From assembly GCA_016782885.1 (NCBI GenBank), contig JADHXQ010000058.1, positions 1-32,616 of the forward strand: a stretch of 32,616 nucleotides of DNA. Reading direction: 5' to 3'. Source of the stretch: Phycisphaerae bacterium (GTDB lineage: Bacteria > Planctomycetota > Phycisphaerae > SM23-33). The position numbers and the translations under genes are program-made. The notes under the pieces are model-generated. The model made no database searches, was not told where the DNA came from, and saw nothing but the letters and a program-made list of their open reading frames with translations. Positions 23,513 to 31,169 of the stretch are shown here, one piece after another; the first letter of the stretch is position 1, and every line of letters begins with the position of its first letter.

Positions 23513-24226
23513 CTAGTCCGCGGCGAGATATTCGCCGGCGATCTTCAGGTCGTCGAGCGTGTCGATCTCCATGCAGAACTCGTCATCATAATAAATCGGC
23601 GGCAAAAAAACATCATCGAGAATTTTGTTGAGCGCCTCTTCGGCATAGCAGCCGGTCCGCCCGTTTTCGATGAAGTCGGTCATTCTGTCGCACCACGCGA
23701 CAAATGCGCCCCGCGACAGCTTGTAGAACGGCGCGCAAAAGCGGGCGTCGGCGCCGTCCGCATCCACCGAAATGCGCTTGACGCGATCTTCGTTAACTAT
23801 CGCCTTGAAGTCTTTTTCGGGCAGTTCGCCCGTACGGCGGACCAGCACACCGTTTTCGCTGGCGCCGTCGAGCAGTTTGTCGACCAGCGAGGGATCGAAC
23901 ACCAGGTCGCCGTGCAGCAGGAGAACGTCGTCGCTTATGACCCGCCCCGCCAACCACATCGAATAGATATAGTTCGTTGAAGCGTACTTCTCGTTGAAGA
24001 CCAGTTGGATGTTGCCCTCGGACCAGGTGCGCTCGACGTGCCGGCGGACCTTCTCGTGGCCGAATCCGGTCGCTATCATGATGTTGTCCACACCGCGGCC
24101 GAGAAGGATGTCGATCTCCCGGTCCAGGAGCGCCTTTCCGGCCACGTCGATGAGGCATTTCGGCGTCTGACGCGTCAGGGGCATGAGCCTCGTGCCGGCG
24201 CCGGCGGCAAGTATCAGGGCGACCAT
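23513..24226 (-). CDS. LicC-like nucleotidyltransferase, probable phosphonate cytidylyltransferase
   Basis: This 237-residue protein has the sugar nucleotidyltransferase fold. It begins MVALILAAGAGTRLMPLT with PKCLIDVAGKALLDR, the GxGTRL and PK nucleotide-binding motifs. STNYIYSMWLAG near residue 83 and LLLHGDLVFD near 104 match the LicC (phosphocholine cytidylyltransferase) pattern, and EIDTLDDL near the C-terminus supplies the metal-binding Asp. LicC relatives activate phosphocholine or 2-aminoethylphosphonate with CTP. Adjacent to pepM, ppd and the alcohol dehydrogenase, the predicted substrate is 2-hydroxyethylphosphonate, giving a CMP-phosphonate donor (inference). The start at 24226 follows the dehydrogenase TAG by one base, indicating translational coupling. 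Confidence 0.88.
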   Translation of the reverse strand: MVALILAAGAGTRLMPLTRQTPKCLIDVAGKALLDREIDILLGRGVDNIMIATGFGHEKVRRHVERTWSEGNIQLVFNEKYASTNYIYSMWLAGRVISDDVLLLHGDLVFDPSLVDKLLDGASENGVLVRRTGELPEKDFKAIVNEDRVKRISVDADGADARFCAPFYKLSRGAFVAWCDRMTDFIENGRTGCYAEEALNKILDDVFLPPIYYDDEFCMEIDTLDDLKIAGEYLAAD

Positions 24227-24227
24227 T

Positions 24228-25352
24228 CTAGTGAAGTGCCTCCAGTATCGATTGCATCTCGCCGCGGGTGATCGTCCGGGGATTGTGCCCGATGCGGTCC
24301 GGCGTGAATCCATCATCGAGAATCGCGTCGATGTCCTGCTTGTCGATTCCGTAATCTCGCAGTCTCGGAGAAACGTTCAACTTTTCCAGGAGTTCGCCGA
24401 TCGAACTCACCGCTGATTCGATATCGTCGCAGCCGAGGAATCCGGCAAGCCGATCGCCCCTCGCCCCAAGAGCCTCGCCGTTGAACGCCAGCATCGCCCC
24501 CAGGGTCAGCGCGCACGCGATACCGTGGGGAATATCGAACCGGGCAGTCAGCGGATACGAGATCGAGTGGCATGCCGTTGTCTTGGTGTTGCTGAACGCC
24601 AGGCCCGCAAGCAGGCTGGCAAGCGACATCCCGTCGCGATGTTCGATATTGTCTCCGTCCCGATACGCTCCGACCAGGTGGTTTCCGACCAGTTCGATCG
24701 CCCCGGCGGCCAGGAAGTCTGAAACCGGCTGGGAGTTCAACGACCAGTAGGCCTCCACCGCGTGACACAGGGCGTCGAGTCCAGTGGCGGCAGTGATCTC
24801 GGGCGGGAGGCTCAGTGTCAGAGACGGGTCCACTATCGCACAGTCGGGGAACATCCGCTCGTCGGCCAGCGAGTATTTTTTCCTTTTGTCACGGTCCCAG
24901 ATACTCGCCCAGGGGGTTACCTCCGAACCCGTTCCGGAAGTGGTGGGAATCGCCACGAAACCGAGCCGGTCAACTGATGCGCCGACGGCGCCGCCAGCGA
25001 GGTAGTCATCCAGAGAGGCGCTTTGGGGCGACAGGAAGGCGATGGCCTTGCCCGCATCCATGCTGCTGCCCCCGCCCAAGGCGACAACAACGGTTATCCC
25101 CTCCCGCCGGGCCAGATCGATCCCCTGGCGGACACATTCGAAATCCGGGTTCGCGGGCACCGAATCGTATTCAACGACTTCGCAGTGCGACAGATTCTCC
25201 TTCAACCGGTCGGAGTACCCGAACCGGCGCATTGCGGTCCCGTCGGTCACGAGCAGGACCTTCTCGGCGCCTTTGAGTTCGCCGCGGCGGTGGGCACTGT
25301 CGAACTGCCCGCGTCCGAAACAGATCGCCGTCGGATTGAAGTAATTGAACAT
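24228..25352 (-). CDS. Iron-type alcohol dehydrogenase, probable phosphonoacetaldehyde reductase
   Basis: This is a 374-residue group III alcohol dehydrogenase. GGGSSMDAGKAIA near residue 94 binds NAD(P). Metal ligands fit Asp in VDPSLTLSLP, His in GLDALCHAVEAY, the first His of CHSISYPLT and His in DIPHG, with the family spacing of 14 between the last two. PhpC- and FomC-type enzymes of this family reduce phosphonoacetaldehyde to 2-hydroxyethylphosphonate. Its ATG directly follows the TAG of ppd, whose expected product is phosphonoacetaldehyde, and no phosphonoacetaldehyde transaminase is seen in the window. This favours hydroxyethylphosphonate over aminoethylphosphonate as the end product. 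The substrate assignment rests on context. Confidence 0.9.
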   Translation of the reverse strand: MFNYFNPTAICFGRGQFDSAHRRGELKGAEKVLLVTDGTAMRRFGYSDRLKENLSHCEVVEYDSVPANPDFECVRQGIDLARREGITVVVALGGGSSMDAGKAIAFLSPQSASLDDYLAGGAVGASVDRLGFVAIPTTSGTGSEVTPWASIWDRDKRKKYSLADERMFPDCAIVDPSLTLSLPPEITAATGLDALCHAVEAYWSLNSQPVSDFLAAGAIELVGNHLVGAYRDGDNIEHRDGMSLASLLAGLAFSNTKTTACHSISYPLTARFDIPHGIACALTLGAMLAFNGEALGARGDRLAGFLGCDDIESAVSSIGELLEKLNVSPRLRDYGIDKQDIDAILDDGFTPDRIGHNPRTITRGEMQSILEALH

Positions 25353-26492
25353 CTACTCTTCGCTGTCCGTGTTGAGATCCGTGTTGAGATCCGTGTTGAG
25401 AAAAATCCGGAACTCGTCCTTGAGTTCGACTGGCGTTTGTTCGGGGCGTCCCAGCGGGCCGGCGTCGCCGGGGGCTGTTCTGATCCACAGCAGGCTCGGC
25501 CCGATTTGGTCCAGCAGTTCGTTGAGGGCGAAACCGATTTCCAGTTCGGTTTCGCCCTCCATGCAGAACGTATAACCGCAGTTATCGGCGACCTCGTCGA
25601 TCTGGACGGTATTCATGACGGTCGCCTGTCCGCCGGTGGAATCGTAGCAACCGTTGTCCAGCACGATGTGGATGAGGTTTTCGGGGCGGTAGTGGCCGAT
25701 CGTCGCCAGGGCGCCCATTTTCATCAGCAGCGCCCCGTCTCCGTCCAGGACAACCACCTTTCGCCCCGGTTTCGATACGGCGATTCCCATCGCAATGGAC
25801 GATGCGCAGCCCATCGAGCCTATCGAGTAGAACGCCGGGCGGGTTCGCGCTTCGTGGAAATACAGTTCCCTCGATATTTTCCCGGTGGTCGAGACTATGA
25901 CTTCATCGTTCCGCAGCGCAGAGGCGATCGCCCCGACGGCCTGTTGGCGGGTGATGCGGCGGTCTGTCGATTCATCTTTGCCGACTGGATATTCTTCGAT
26001 CGCGCCTTTGGGCAGGATCAGCGCCGCCGGTCGGCTGCTGGAGGTTATCAGTTCATCGATCCGCTTCAGGGTCGCCGTCAGGTCGCCCGGATCGGCGGAG
26101 ACCTCGATGCTCTCGATACCCATCACGTCGAGCAGGCCGCGGGTTATCGGACCCATTACGCCGTGTTGCGGCGCGTCGGTTTCGCCGGGGCGCCCGCGCC
26201 AACTTACGATCATCAGGCAGGGGATGCCGAATATCAAATGCAGCGAGGTCAGGGGGTTTATCGCGTTGGCGAGACCGGAATTCTGCATCATCACCACCGG
26301 CTTGTTATCGGCCAGCGCCATTCCGGCGGCGATTCCCATCGCTGAGCCCTCGTCGGCGGCCGCGTAGTACGGGGCGCCGGGTTCAGCGAGGACATAATTG
26401 ATAACGGGCGTCAGAATCGAGCACGGAACACCCACAAACGGCCCGTACCCAAGCCCCGTAAGCCCGTCGACAAAATCACGCGCGGAAATCAC
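25353..26492 (-). CDS. ppd: Phosphonopyruvate decarboxylase
   Basis: This 379-residue thiamin-diphosphate enzyme decarboxylates phosphonopyruvate to phosphonoacetaldehyde, which makes phosphonate formation irreversible. The N-terminal Pyr domain has FVDGLTGLGYGPFVGVPCSI and the cofactor Glu region ADEGSAMGIAAGMAL; MMQNSGLANAINPLTSL follows. The PP domain has MGCASSIAMGIAV and the ThDP/Mg motif VLDGDGALLMKMGAL through DNGCYDSTGGQ. GTG at 26492 is chosen because it overlaps the pepM stop as GTGA and fits the family N-terminus; the open frame extends further upstream without family resemblance. The C-terminus ends in three NTDL/NTDS repeats encoded by a 12-bp tandem repeat. Confidence 0.95.
   Translation of the reverse strand: MISARDFVDGLTGLGYGPFVGVPCSILTPVINYVLAEPGAPYYAAADEGSAMGIAAGMALADNKPVVMMQNSGLANAINPLTSLHLIFGIPCLMIVSWRGRPGETDAPQHGVMGPITRGLLDVMGIESIEVSADPGDLTATLKRIDELITSSSRPAALILPKGAIEEYPVGKDESTDRRITRQQAVGAIASALRNDEVIVSTTGKISRELYFHEARTRPAFYSIGSMGCASSIAMGIAVSKPGRKVVVLDGDGALLMKMGALATIGHYRPENLIHIVLDNGCYDSTGGQATVMNTVQIDEVADNCGYTFCMEGETELEIGFALNELLDQIGPSLLWIRTAPGDAGPLGRPEQTPVELKDEFRIFLNTDLNTDLNTDSEE
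25366..25401. repeat. 12-bp tandem repeat x3 at the 3' end of ppd
   Basis: TCCGTGTTGAGA occurs three times without mismatch (25366-25377, 25378-25389, 25390-25401). It encodes an NTDL-NTDL-NTDS tail in frame, just before the ppd stop. Confidence 0.95.
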
Positions 26493-28123
26493 GACAGGCT
26501 GTCCCCCATGGTGTAGGCGTCGGAAACGTCTTCGATTGAGTCGATGTCGAACCACCGCCCGTAAACGTACAGGACCTTCACGCTGATACCGTTTGCGACC
26601 AGCCGCATGAAAAACTCCGCCATCGTCGCCCGGGCAAAGGCCTCGGGTTCTTCGCTGCTGAAAGCCTCCATCTGCGACCGGAAGATATCGCATCCGGACT
26701 CCGAGAGCCTTATCAAACCGATCCATTCGCCGTGTACGTCGGACCTGGATTTGTCGTGCGTCATCTCGACAAGGTCCGCGATTCGCCCGGTTTTGAACTT
26801 GAAGTTCGGGCGATTGGAACCGACGACCAGATCCACCGGTCCGCAAGAGTCTCTCTGGTTGTGACAGTGCGAAGTGTCGGCCACCATGGTAATGTCGGCG
26901 TCGGTTTCCAGGAGTTCGCGCAGTACGCTGTGTTCGAACAGCACGTCGCCGTATGCGATGACGGTGTCGCCGGCGAGCTGCTCGGCGGCGGTATTCAGCG
27001 AAACCAGCAGCCCGGTCTTGTCGTACTGCTCGTTATCGATACAGCGAACGCCGGGAATGGTGACAGACTCCTTCTTGTACCCGACGACGCACGATATGTC
27101 TTTTATCCCGCAATCGTTAAAGATACCCACGATGCTGGCGAGAATCGGTTTTCCGAAGATCGGAATCATCGCCTTGGGTTTGTCGTCGGTAAGCGATCCG
27201 AAATTGTCGCCCTTGGATGCCGCCAGGATAACGGCGCCGCCGGCGGTGGTCTCCCGCGGCAGATACCTGGTCTCGGCGGCTTGCAGTTCCTCGGCGTCCT
27301 GCAGGCGGAACACTTCCTGCACCGTAACCACGCGATCGTTAAGGGCCGCCAGATCGTTTGACTGCTTCAGTTCCCCCAGTTCCTTTTGCAGCGCGGTTAT
27401 CGTGATCCTGAGCGTATGATTGGCCCATATCATCGCGCTGATCCCGGCCTGGACGAAAACGTCCGGCGGTGTGCGGCAGTAGGTGGTTGGAACGATCACC
27501 ACCGGTTTGCGGGAGTCCCACCTTTCCATGAACGCCAGGATCTGGTCGGCGGAATCGATCTTGCTGTGAATGAGGATGGCGTCGGCGCCGGCGCTGCTGT
27601 AGGCCAGCGCCCGCTTGAGGGTCTCTTCGATCCCCCATCCCGCGATGAACGATTCGACCCTTGCGACCAGGACGAAATCGTCATCCTGCTGGGTATCCTT
27701 TCCGGCCTTTATCTTCCCGCAAAACTCATCGATAGGCGCCAAAGCCTGCTGCTCGCCGCTTATAAAGCTGTTGGTCTTCGGGAATATCTTGTCCTCGATG
27801 CATACTCCGGCGATGTTGCGGGATTCGAGTTTTCGCACGAGACGGCGGACGTTGTTGAAATTACCAAACCCGGTATCGCCGTCGAACAGAATGGGGATGG
27901 AGGTGCAGTCGCTCATGAACTCCAGCGTGTCGAGGGTCTGGGTCCAACTGGCCTCGTTGTTATCGCGGAGGCCCATCGACGCCGACAGCGTCAGGCTCGA
28001 TGCCCAGATTCCCTCGAAGCGGGCTTCCTCGACCAGTTTGGCGCTCAAGGCGTTGTGGGCCTCCATCAACACCCCGAGCCCCGGCCCGGATATCAGTTGT
28101 CTGAGTTGCGTTGTTTTTCGCAT
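26489..28123 (-). CDS. pepM: Phosphoenolpyruvate mutase fused to a nucleotidyltransferase domain
   Basis: This is a 544-residue bifunctional protein. Residues 1-280 form the PEP mutase domain of the isocitrate lyase superfamily, with WASSLTLSASMGLRD near 40, DGDTGFGN near 81 and the diagnostic EDKIFPKTNS at 110-119. This domain rearranges PEP to phosphonopyruvate, forming the C-P bond. Residues about 297-544 form a nucleotidyltransferase with LAASKGDNFGSLTDDKPKAM and FDIDSIEDV at the end. Compared with GxGxR nucleotidyltransferases, the first Gly is Ser and the Arg is Asn. In fosfomycin synthesis Fom1 combines PepM with a cytidylyltransferase acting on hydroxyethylphosphonate, so an analogous role is plausible. 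GGTGAG precedes the ATG by 6 nt. Confidence 0.96.
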   Translation of the reverse strand: MRKTTQLRQLISGPGLGVLMEAHNALSAKLVEEARFEGIWASSLTLSASMGLRDNNEASWTQTLDTLEFMSDCTSIPILFDGDTGFGNFNNVRRLVRKLESRNIAGVCIEDKIFPKTNSFISGEQQALAPIDEFCGKIKAGKDTQQDDDFVLVARVESFIAGWGIEETLKRALAYSSAGADAILIHSKIDSADQILAFMERWDSRKPVVIVPTTYCRTPPDVFVQAGISAMIWANHTLRITITALQKELGELKQSNDLAALNDRVVTVQEVFRLQDAEELQAAETRYLPRETTAGGAVILAASKGDNFGSLTDDKPKAMIPIFGKPILASIVGIFNDCGIKDISCVVGYKKESVTIPGVRCIDNEQYDKTGLLVSLNTAAEQLAGDTVIAYGDVLFEHSVLRELLETDADITMVADTSHCHNQRDSCGPVDLVVGSNRPNFKFKTGRIADLVEMTHDKSRSDVHGEWIGLIRLSESGCDIFRSQMEAFSSEEPEAFARATMAEFFMRLVANGISVKVLYVYGRWFDIDSIEDVSDAYTMGDSLS

Positions 28124-28142
28124 AGTTTTCTCACCGTCCGCC

Positions 28143-28913
28143 TTAATGCGGTTTAACGAAACACCATCGCTCGAACCCTTCATCGGTGTGATAGACCTCG
28201 AAAGTACCCTCCCGCCCGGCGAAGAACTCAGCGACCGCCCAGCAGGCGCCGGGATACTTCAAAGAGTAGTATTCGTCAAAGATTACGACTCCGCCCGGTA
28301 TCACCAGCTCGTACAGGGCGCCGAGGCAGTCGATATAGCTCTGGTAGAGATCGCAATCCAGGAAGAGCACCGCGATCGGTTCATCGAAGTCTTTCAGACT
28401 GTCGGAGAAGGAGCCCTTGACCAACCGCACATTTTCAAACCGTTCGGCGATGTCGAAGACGCCTTTGACATCGAGGAAGTACTCGCCGGTCAGGTGGTGA
28501 GAGTCGGTGAAGTCCGCGGTTCTTTCGGCGGCTTTGCGATAGTGTTCTTCGGTGATCATATCCTTGTCGAGCAGTTCGCCGAAGAACTCCGGCGCATCGC
28601 GGTAGTCGATCTCGCTGCCGGGGAATCCTTCAAACGAGTCGAACCCGACAAGCCGCCTGCCGGATCCCATGTTCTTCAGGAACGCCGCAACCGTAAAGAG
28701 GGTCGTTCCCTGGAACACGCCGCATTCGGCATATACGCCTTCGGGCAATTCGGGATCCGCGAGTTTCTGGCAGATCAGGTTAACGTTATTTCCGGGCTTC
28801 AGGGCGTAGTTTGCCTCGACCTGCCCCCTGGCTTGCGAGATGAGTCCCGCGACGCCATGGGAGAAGCACGATCGGACCGCCTGGGCTATGGATTTTGGTT
28901 TTGACCAGGCCAT
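28143..28913 (-). CDS. TylF/macrocin-type O-methyltransferase family protein
   Basis: This 256-residue protein is of the TylF/NovP family. It has VYAECGVFQGTTLFTVAAFL as the SAM-binding motif, GFDSFEGFPG, then LFLDCDLYQSYIDCLGALYE and GGVVIFDEYY, the two Asp-rich metal-binding strands that give this family its Mg dependence. Known members methylate sugar hydroxyls of antibiotics and glycans. It lies between the GT2/NeuA fusion (28-bp overlap) and pepM (19-nt gap). Possible acceptors are a sugar of the repeat unit or the hydroxyl/phosphonate oxygen of the phosphonate; the sequence does not decide. Start ATG at 28913. Confidence 0.9.
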   Translation of the reverse strand: MAWSKPKSIAQAVRSCFSHGVAGLISQARGQVEANYALKPGNNVNLICQKLADPELPEGVYAECGVFQGTTLFTVAAFLKNMGSGRRLVGFDSFEGFPGSEIDYRDAPEFFGELLDKDMITEEHYRKAAERTADFTDSHHLTGEYFLDVKGVFDIAERFENVRLVKGSFSDSLKDFDEPIAVLFLDCDLYQSYIDCLGALYELVIPGGVVIFDEYYSLKYPGACWAVAEFFAGREGTFEVYHTDEGFERWCFVKPH

Positions 28914-30286
28914 TGTTCCATGATCCTCTGAACCAGCCAGAAATCGAAGCCGGAGTTTATCTTGATGCTCTCTTCGGGGAGCATGGTTATGTGCCCGACC
29001 GTCCTGCCCAGCAGGTTCCCCGATTTTATCGCCTCGACTTTGGTCAGGTAGACCGCGCCGTTTTCCTTGTAGAGCGCCTTTCGCTCGATTCTCAGGCTGC
29101 CGGCGACGTCGTTGACCGGGGTGAGGCCGAATTCCCTGTGCTGGTAGCAGGGGGCGAGTTCCTCCTGGATCGAAATCACCGAATCAACGTCGAAGATCAT
29201 CATCGTGTTTACGGCTTTGTCAATGTGGTAGGCCTTCCGCAGCGGGGTATTGGCGTACAGAATAGCGACCGCGTCCGGTGAAAAGTCCCCGGTTCCCTGA
29301 AGCTCGTCGATGATGCTCTTTACGATATCGCACGTCCTGACGGTAACCCCGGTAAGTTCGTCAGGGCGTTTGATCGCCTCGATTTTCTCAAACTGTTTTG
29401 CGTATTCGAGCGTCCGATCATCTTCGGACGACAGGACCACGCGGTCGAGCGACTCGGCCTCGAGGGCCTGGCTCAGCGTATACCAGATCAGGGGCCTGTC
29501 GTTGAGTTCCGCCATCGGGTGCATTTCCGGACAAACGGACCTCGCCGACGCCAGTATCACGCCCAGGACTCTCGGCTTGGAGTCCTTATGGTAGGCCTCC
29601 ACGAACCTGGCTTTTATATCTCTGCGCGTATCGAGTATTCTCGCGGTGTCCTCGGTGAGGTTCGACCCGTGCCTGCGATAGTAAAACAGGGGCAGATTCA
29701 CGTTGAACGGTTTGTACTTCCTGATAAACCTCAGCCACAACTCGTAGCCGTCCTGGCAGGTGAAATCCTCTATGTACCCGCCGATCTCCCTGAGGAGGTC
29801 CTTGCGGAACATCGTGCAGGCGCCGTGTGCGGGCAGATCCAGCAACTGCGCTTCATCGTCGATCTTCTCCCGCCTGACTATCTCGATTATTTCCCCGTCT
29901 TCGTCAACGTGATAGTAGTCGGGATAGACCAGCCCGATGTCCGGCTTGGTGTCGAGCGCGCCGGACAGGATCATCAGGAGATTCTCGTCCATGTAGTCGT
30001 CGCCGTCAAGGCGCGTTATGTACTCGCCCCTGGCCAGACGCAGCGCGATATTATTGGTGACGTTTAGGCCCTTGTTGGCCTGGTCGATTATGCGTATCCG
30101 CGGGTTGTCTCGATAGGCGTCGAGCACCTCGGGCGTGTTGTCCGTGGACCCGTCGTTGATGACGATCAACTCCCAGTCGTCCAGCGTCTGGGCCAGTACG
30201 CTGTTGACGGCCTGGGCGAGGTATCGCCCGTAGTTATACGTCGGGATGTATACGGTGACCTTGCAGATTGTGCGGTCAGACTCCAA
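28886..30286 (-). CDS. GT2 glycosyltransferase fused to a degenerate NeuA-like cytidylyltransferase
   Basis: This is a 466-residue fusion. Residues 10-235 form a GT-A glycosyltransferase: [32 protein letters not shown], the DXD-type RLDGDDYMD near 93, and [10 protein letters not shown] near 177. Residues 239-466 look like a NeuA-type cytidylyltransferase, with [28 protein letters not shown] and [15 protein letters not shown]. However, the CTP-binding ARGGSKGIPRKN-type motif reads [12 protein letters not shown] here, so the Arg, Lys and Asn of the motif are lost. The half may be inactive or bind another ligand. The start is a TTG at 30286 overlapping the NeuB stop by 11 nt; no better start precedes the GT2 motif. 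Confidence 0.85.
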   Translation of the reverse strand: MESDRTICKVTVYIPTYNYGRYLAQAVNSVLAQTLDDWELIVINDGSTDNTPEVLDAYRDNPRIRIIDQANKGLNVTNNIALRLARGEYITRLDGDDYMDENLLMILSGALDTKPDIGLVYPDYYHVDEDGEIIEIVRREKIDDEAQLLDLPAHGACTMFRKDLLREIGGYIEDFTCQDGYELWLRFIRKYKPFNVNLPLFYYRRHGSNLTEDTARILDTRRDIKARFVEAYHKDSKPRVLGVILASARSVCPEMHPMAELNDRPLIWYTLSQALEAESLDRVVLSSEDDRTLEYAKQFEKIEAIKRPDELTGVTVRTCDIVKSIIDELQGTGDFSPDAVAILYANTPLRKAYHIDKAVNTMMIFDVDSVISIQEELAPCYQHREFGLTPVNDVAGSLRIERKALYKENGAVYLTKVEAIKSGNLLGRTVGHITMLPEESIKINSGFDFWLVQRIMEQWPGQNQNP

Positions 30287-30959
30287 GGGCGAGCTTCTTT
30301 GCGATATCCCGTCCGATATTCACCATCATGGCGAACTCGCCGGGCGTGCTGCTCAGGGCGTGGTCCCTGATGACAACGCTGGACTTGTCGAGCGTGAAGT
30401 GCTTTTCGATGCACTGAGCGCCGCGGGCGACCGCCAGCAGAGCGGTCTCTATACCGATTGAATGGTCGCTGTATCCCCAGTAGGGCGAACCGGTGAAGTC
30501 CTTCGGCAGGCCGACAAGATCCTTCGGCTCGGCGGGATAACACGACTTGCACCAGAGATACTTGACGTTCGGCGAGTCGAACGGCAGGGTGTCGCCTTCC
30601 CACATGCCCAGAGAAACGATTGTCTCCTTGCCTTCGGCGACGATCGCCCCGGCCAGGTCGGGATAGTCCTTCAACGTGCGCGAGGCGACTTTGTACCTCT
30701 TGGGATTGACCTTCCTGATAAGTTCAAAGGCCTCGTGCGTTATGATCGACGACATGAACTCGATCTCGAAGTACCCGCACCATTCCTTGAGCTTCTCGAG
30801 GCGCTGCAGGTCGAGCCGGTTGATCTCGTCAGGCCCGTCGCGCCAACCAAGCTGAAACTTGGCCACGTCGGCGCCCGCGTATTTCGCCTGCTTGATCATC
30901 TCGAAGCAGAGGTCGAAGTTCCCGTTATGGTTCAACCCGATTTCCGCTATGAAGAGCAT
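30276..30959 (-). CDS. Short NeuB-family (sialic acid synthase-like) aldolase without the SAF domain
   Basis: This 227-residue protein matches the N-terminal barrel of NeuB/SpsE. It opens with [20 protein letters not shown] and [11 protein letters not shown], and later has [42 protein letters not shown]. The family condenses PEP with an N-acyl hexosamine-type aldehyde to give a nine-carbon ulosonic acid. Full NeuB proteins are about 340 residues and end in an antifreeze-like SAF domain that caps the partner active site; here it is absent and the barrel itself is shortened. AGGAG lies upstream of the ATG, just past repeat copy R3. It is the first gene of the phosphonate-containing unit. The product could be a shorter or unusual acid. 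Confidence 0.87.
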   Translation of the reverse strand: MLFIAEIGLNHNGNFDLCFEMIKQAKYAGADVAKFQLGWRDGPDEINRLDLQRLEKLKEWCGYFEIEFMSSIITHEAFELIRKVNPKRYKVASRTLKDYPDLAGAIVAEGKETIVSLGMWEGDTLPFDSPNVKYLWCKSCYPAEPKDLVGLPKDFTGSPYWGYSDHSIGIETALLAVARGAQCIEKHFTLDKSSVVIRDHALSSTPGEFAMMVNIGRDIAKKLALGV

Positions 30960-30995
30960 CTGTATTGTACTCCTGTTCCCGAGTTCGAACGGCGG

Positions 30996-31132
30996 ATGGG
31001 GATTACATGGATTATTGGATTACATAGATTAACGGCGAGGATTCTGTAACGGCAACGACTCGGTCTTCGCACATGTCGTAACCAGGACGTTGTCGTTAAT
31101 CCATGTAATCCGGTAATCCATGTAATCCCCAT
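30996..31132. repeat. Dispersed near-palindromic repeat, copy R3
   Basis: This is a 137-bp copy of the element at 13046-13182 and 19980-20114. Inverted ends carry paired GGATTACATGGATTA units (one unit here has ATAGATTA), and the inner inverted pair is AACGACTCGG/CCAGGACGTTG. It ends 36 nt before the NeuB ATG. The next 37 bp, up to the stop codon of the dehydrogenase fusion, match the R1 flank at 33 of 37 positions. Its TATAAT-like end reads AATAAT on the minus strand. Confidence 0.9.
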
Positions 31133-31169
31133 CTGGTTTTCGCACTCTTCAATCTTTCCTGTAAATCAC

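Noticed and set aside
25353..26846. A longer ppd reading starting about 118 codons upstream.
   Set aside because: The extension is Arg-rich, overlaps the end of pepM in another frame and has no family similarity; GTG at 26492 with a GTGA overlap fits the family N-terminus.
13046..31132. The regular GGATTACATGGATTA units were considered as a CRISPR array.
   Set aside because: Units occur only as inverted pairs at the ends of three separate elements; there are no spacers of uniform length and no cas genes.
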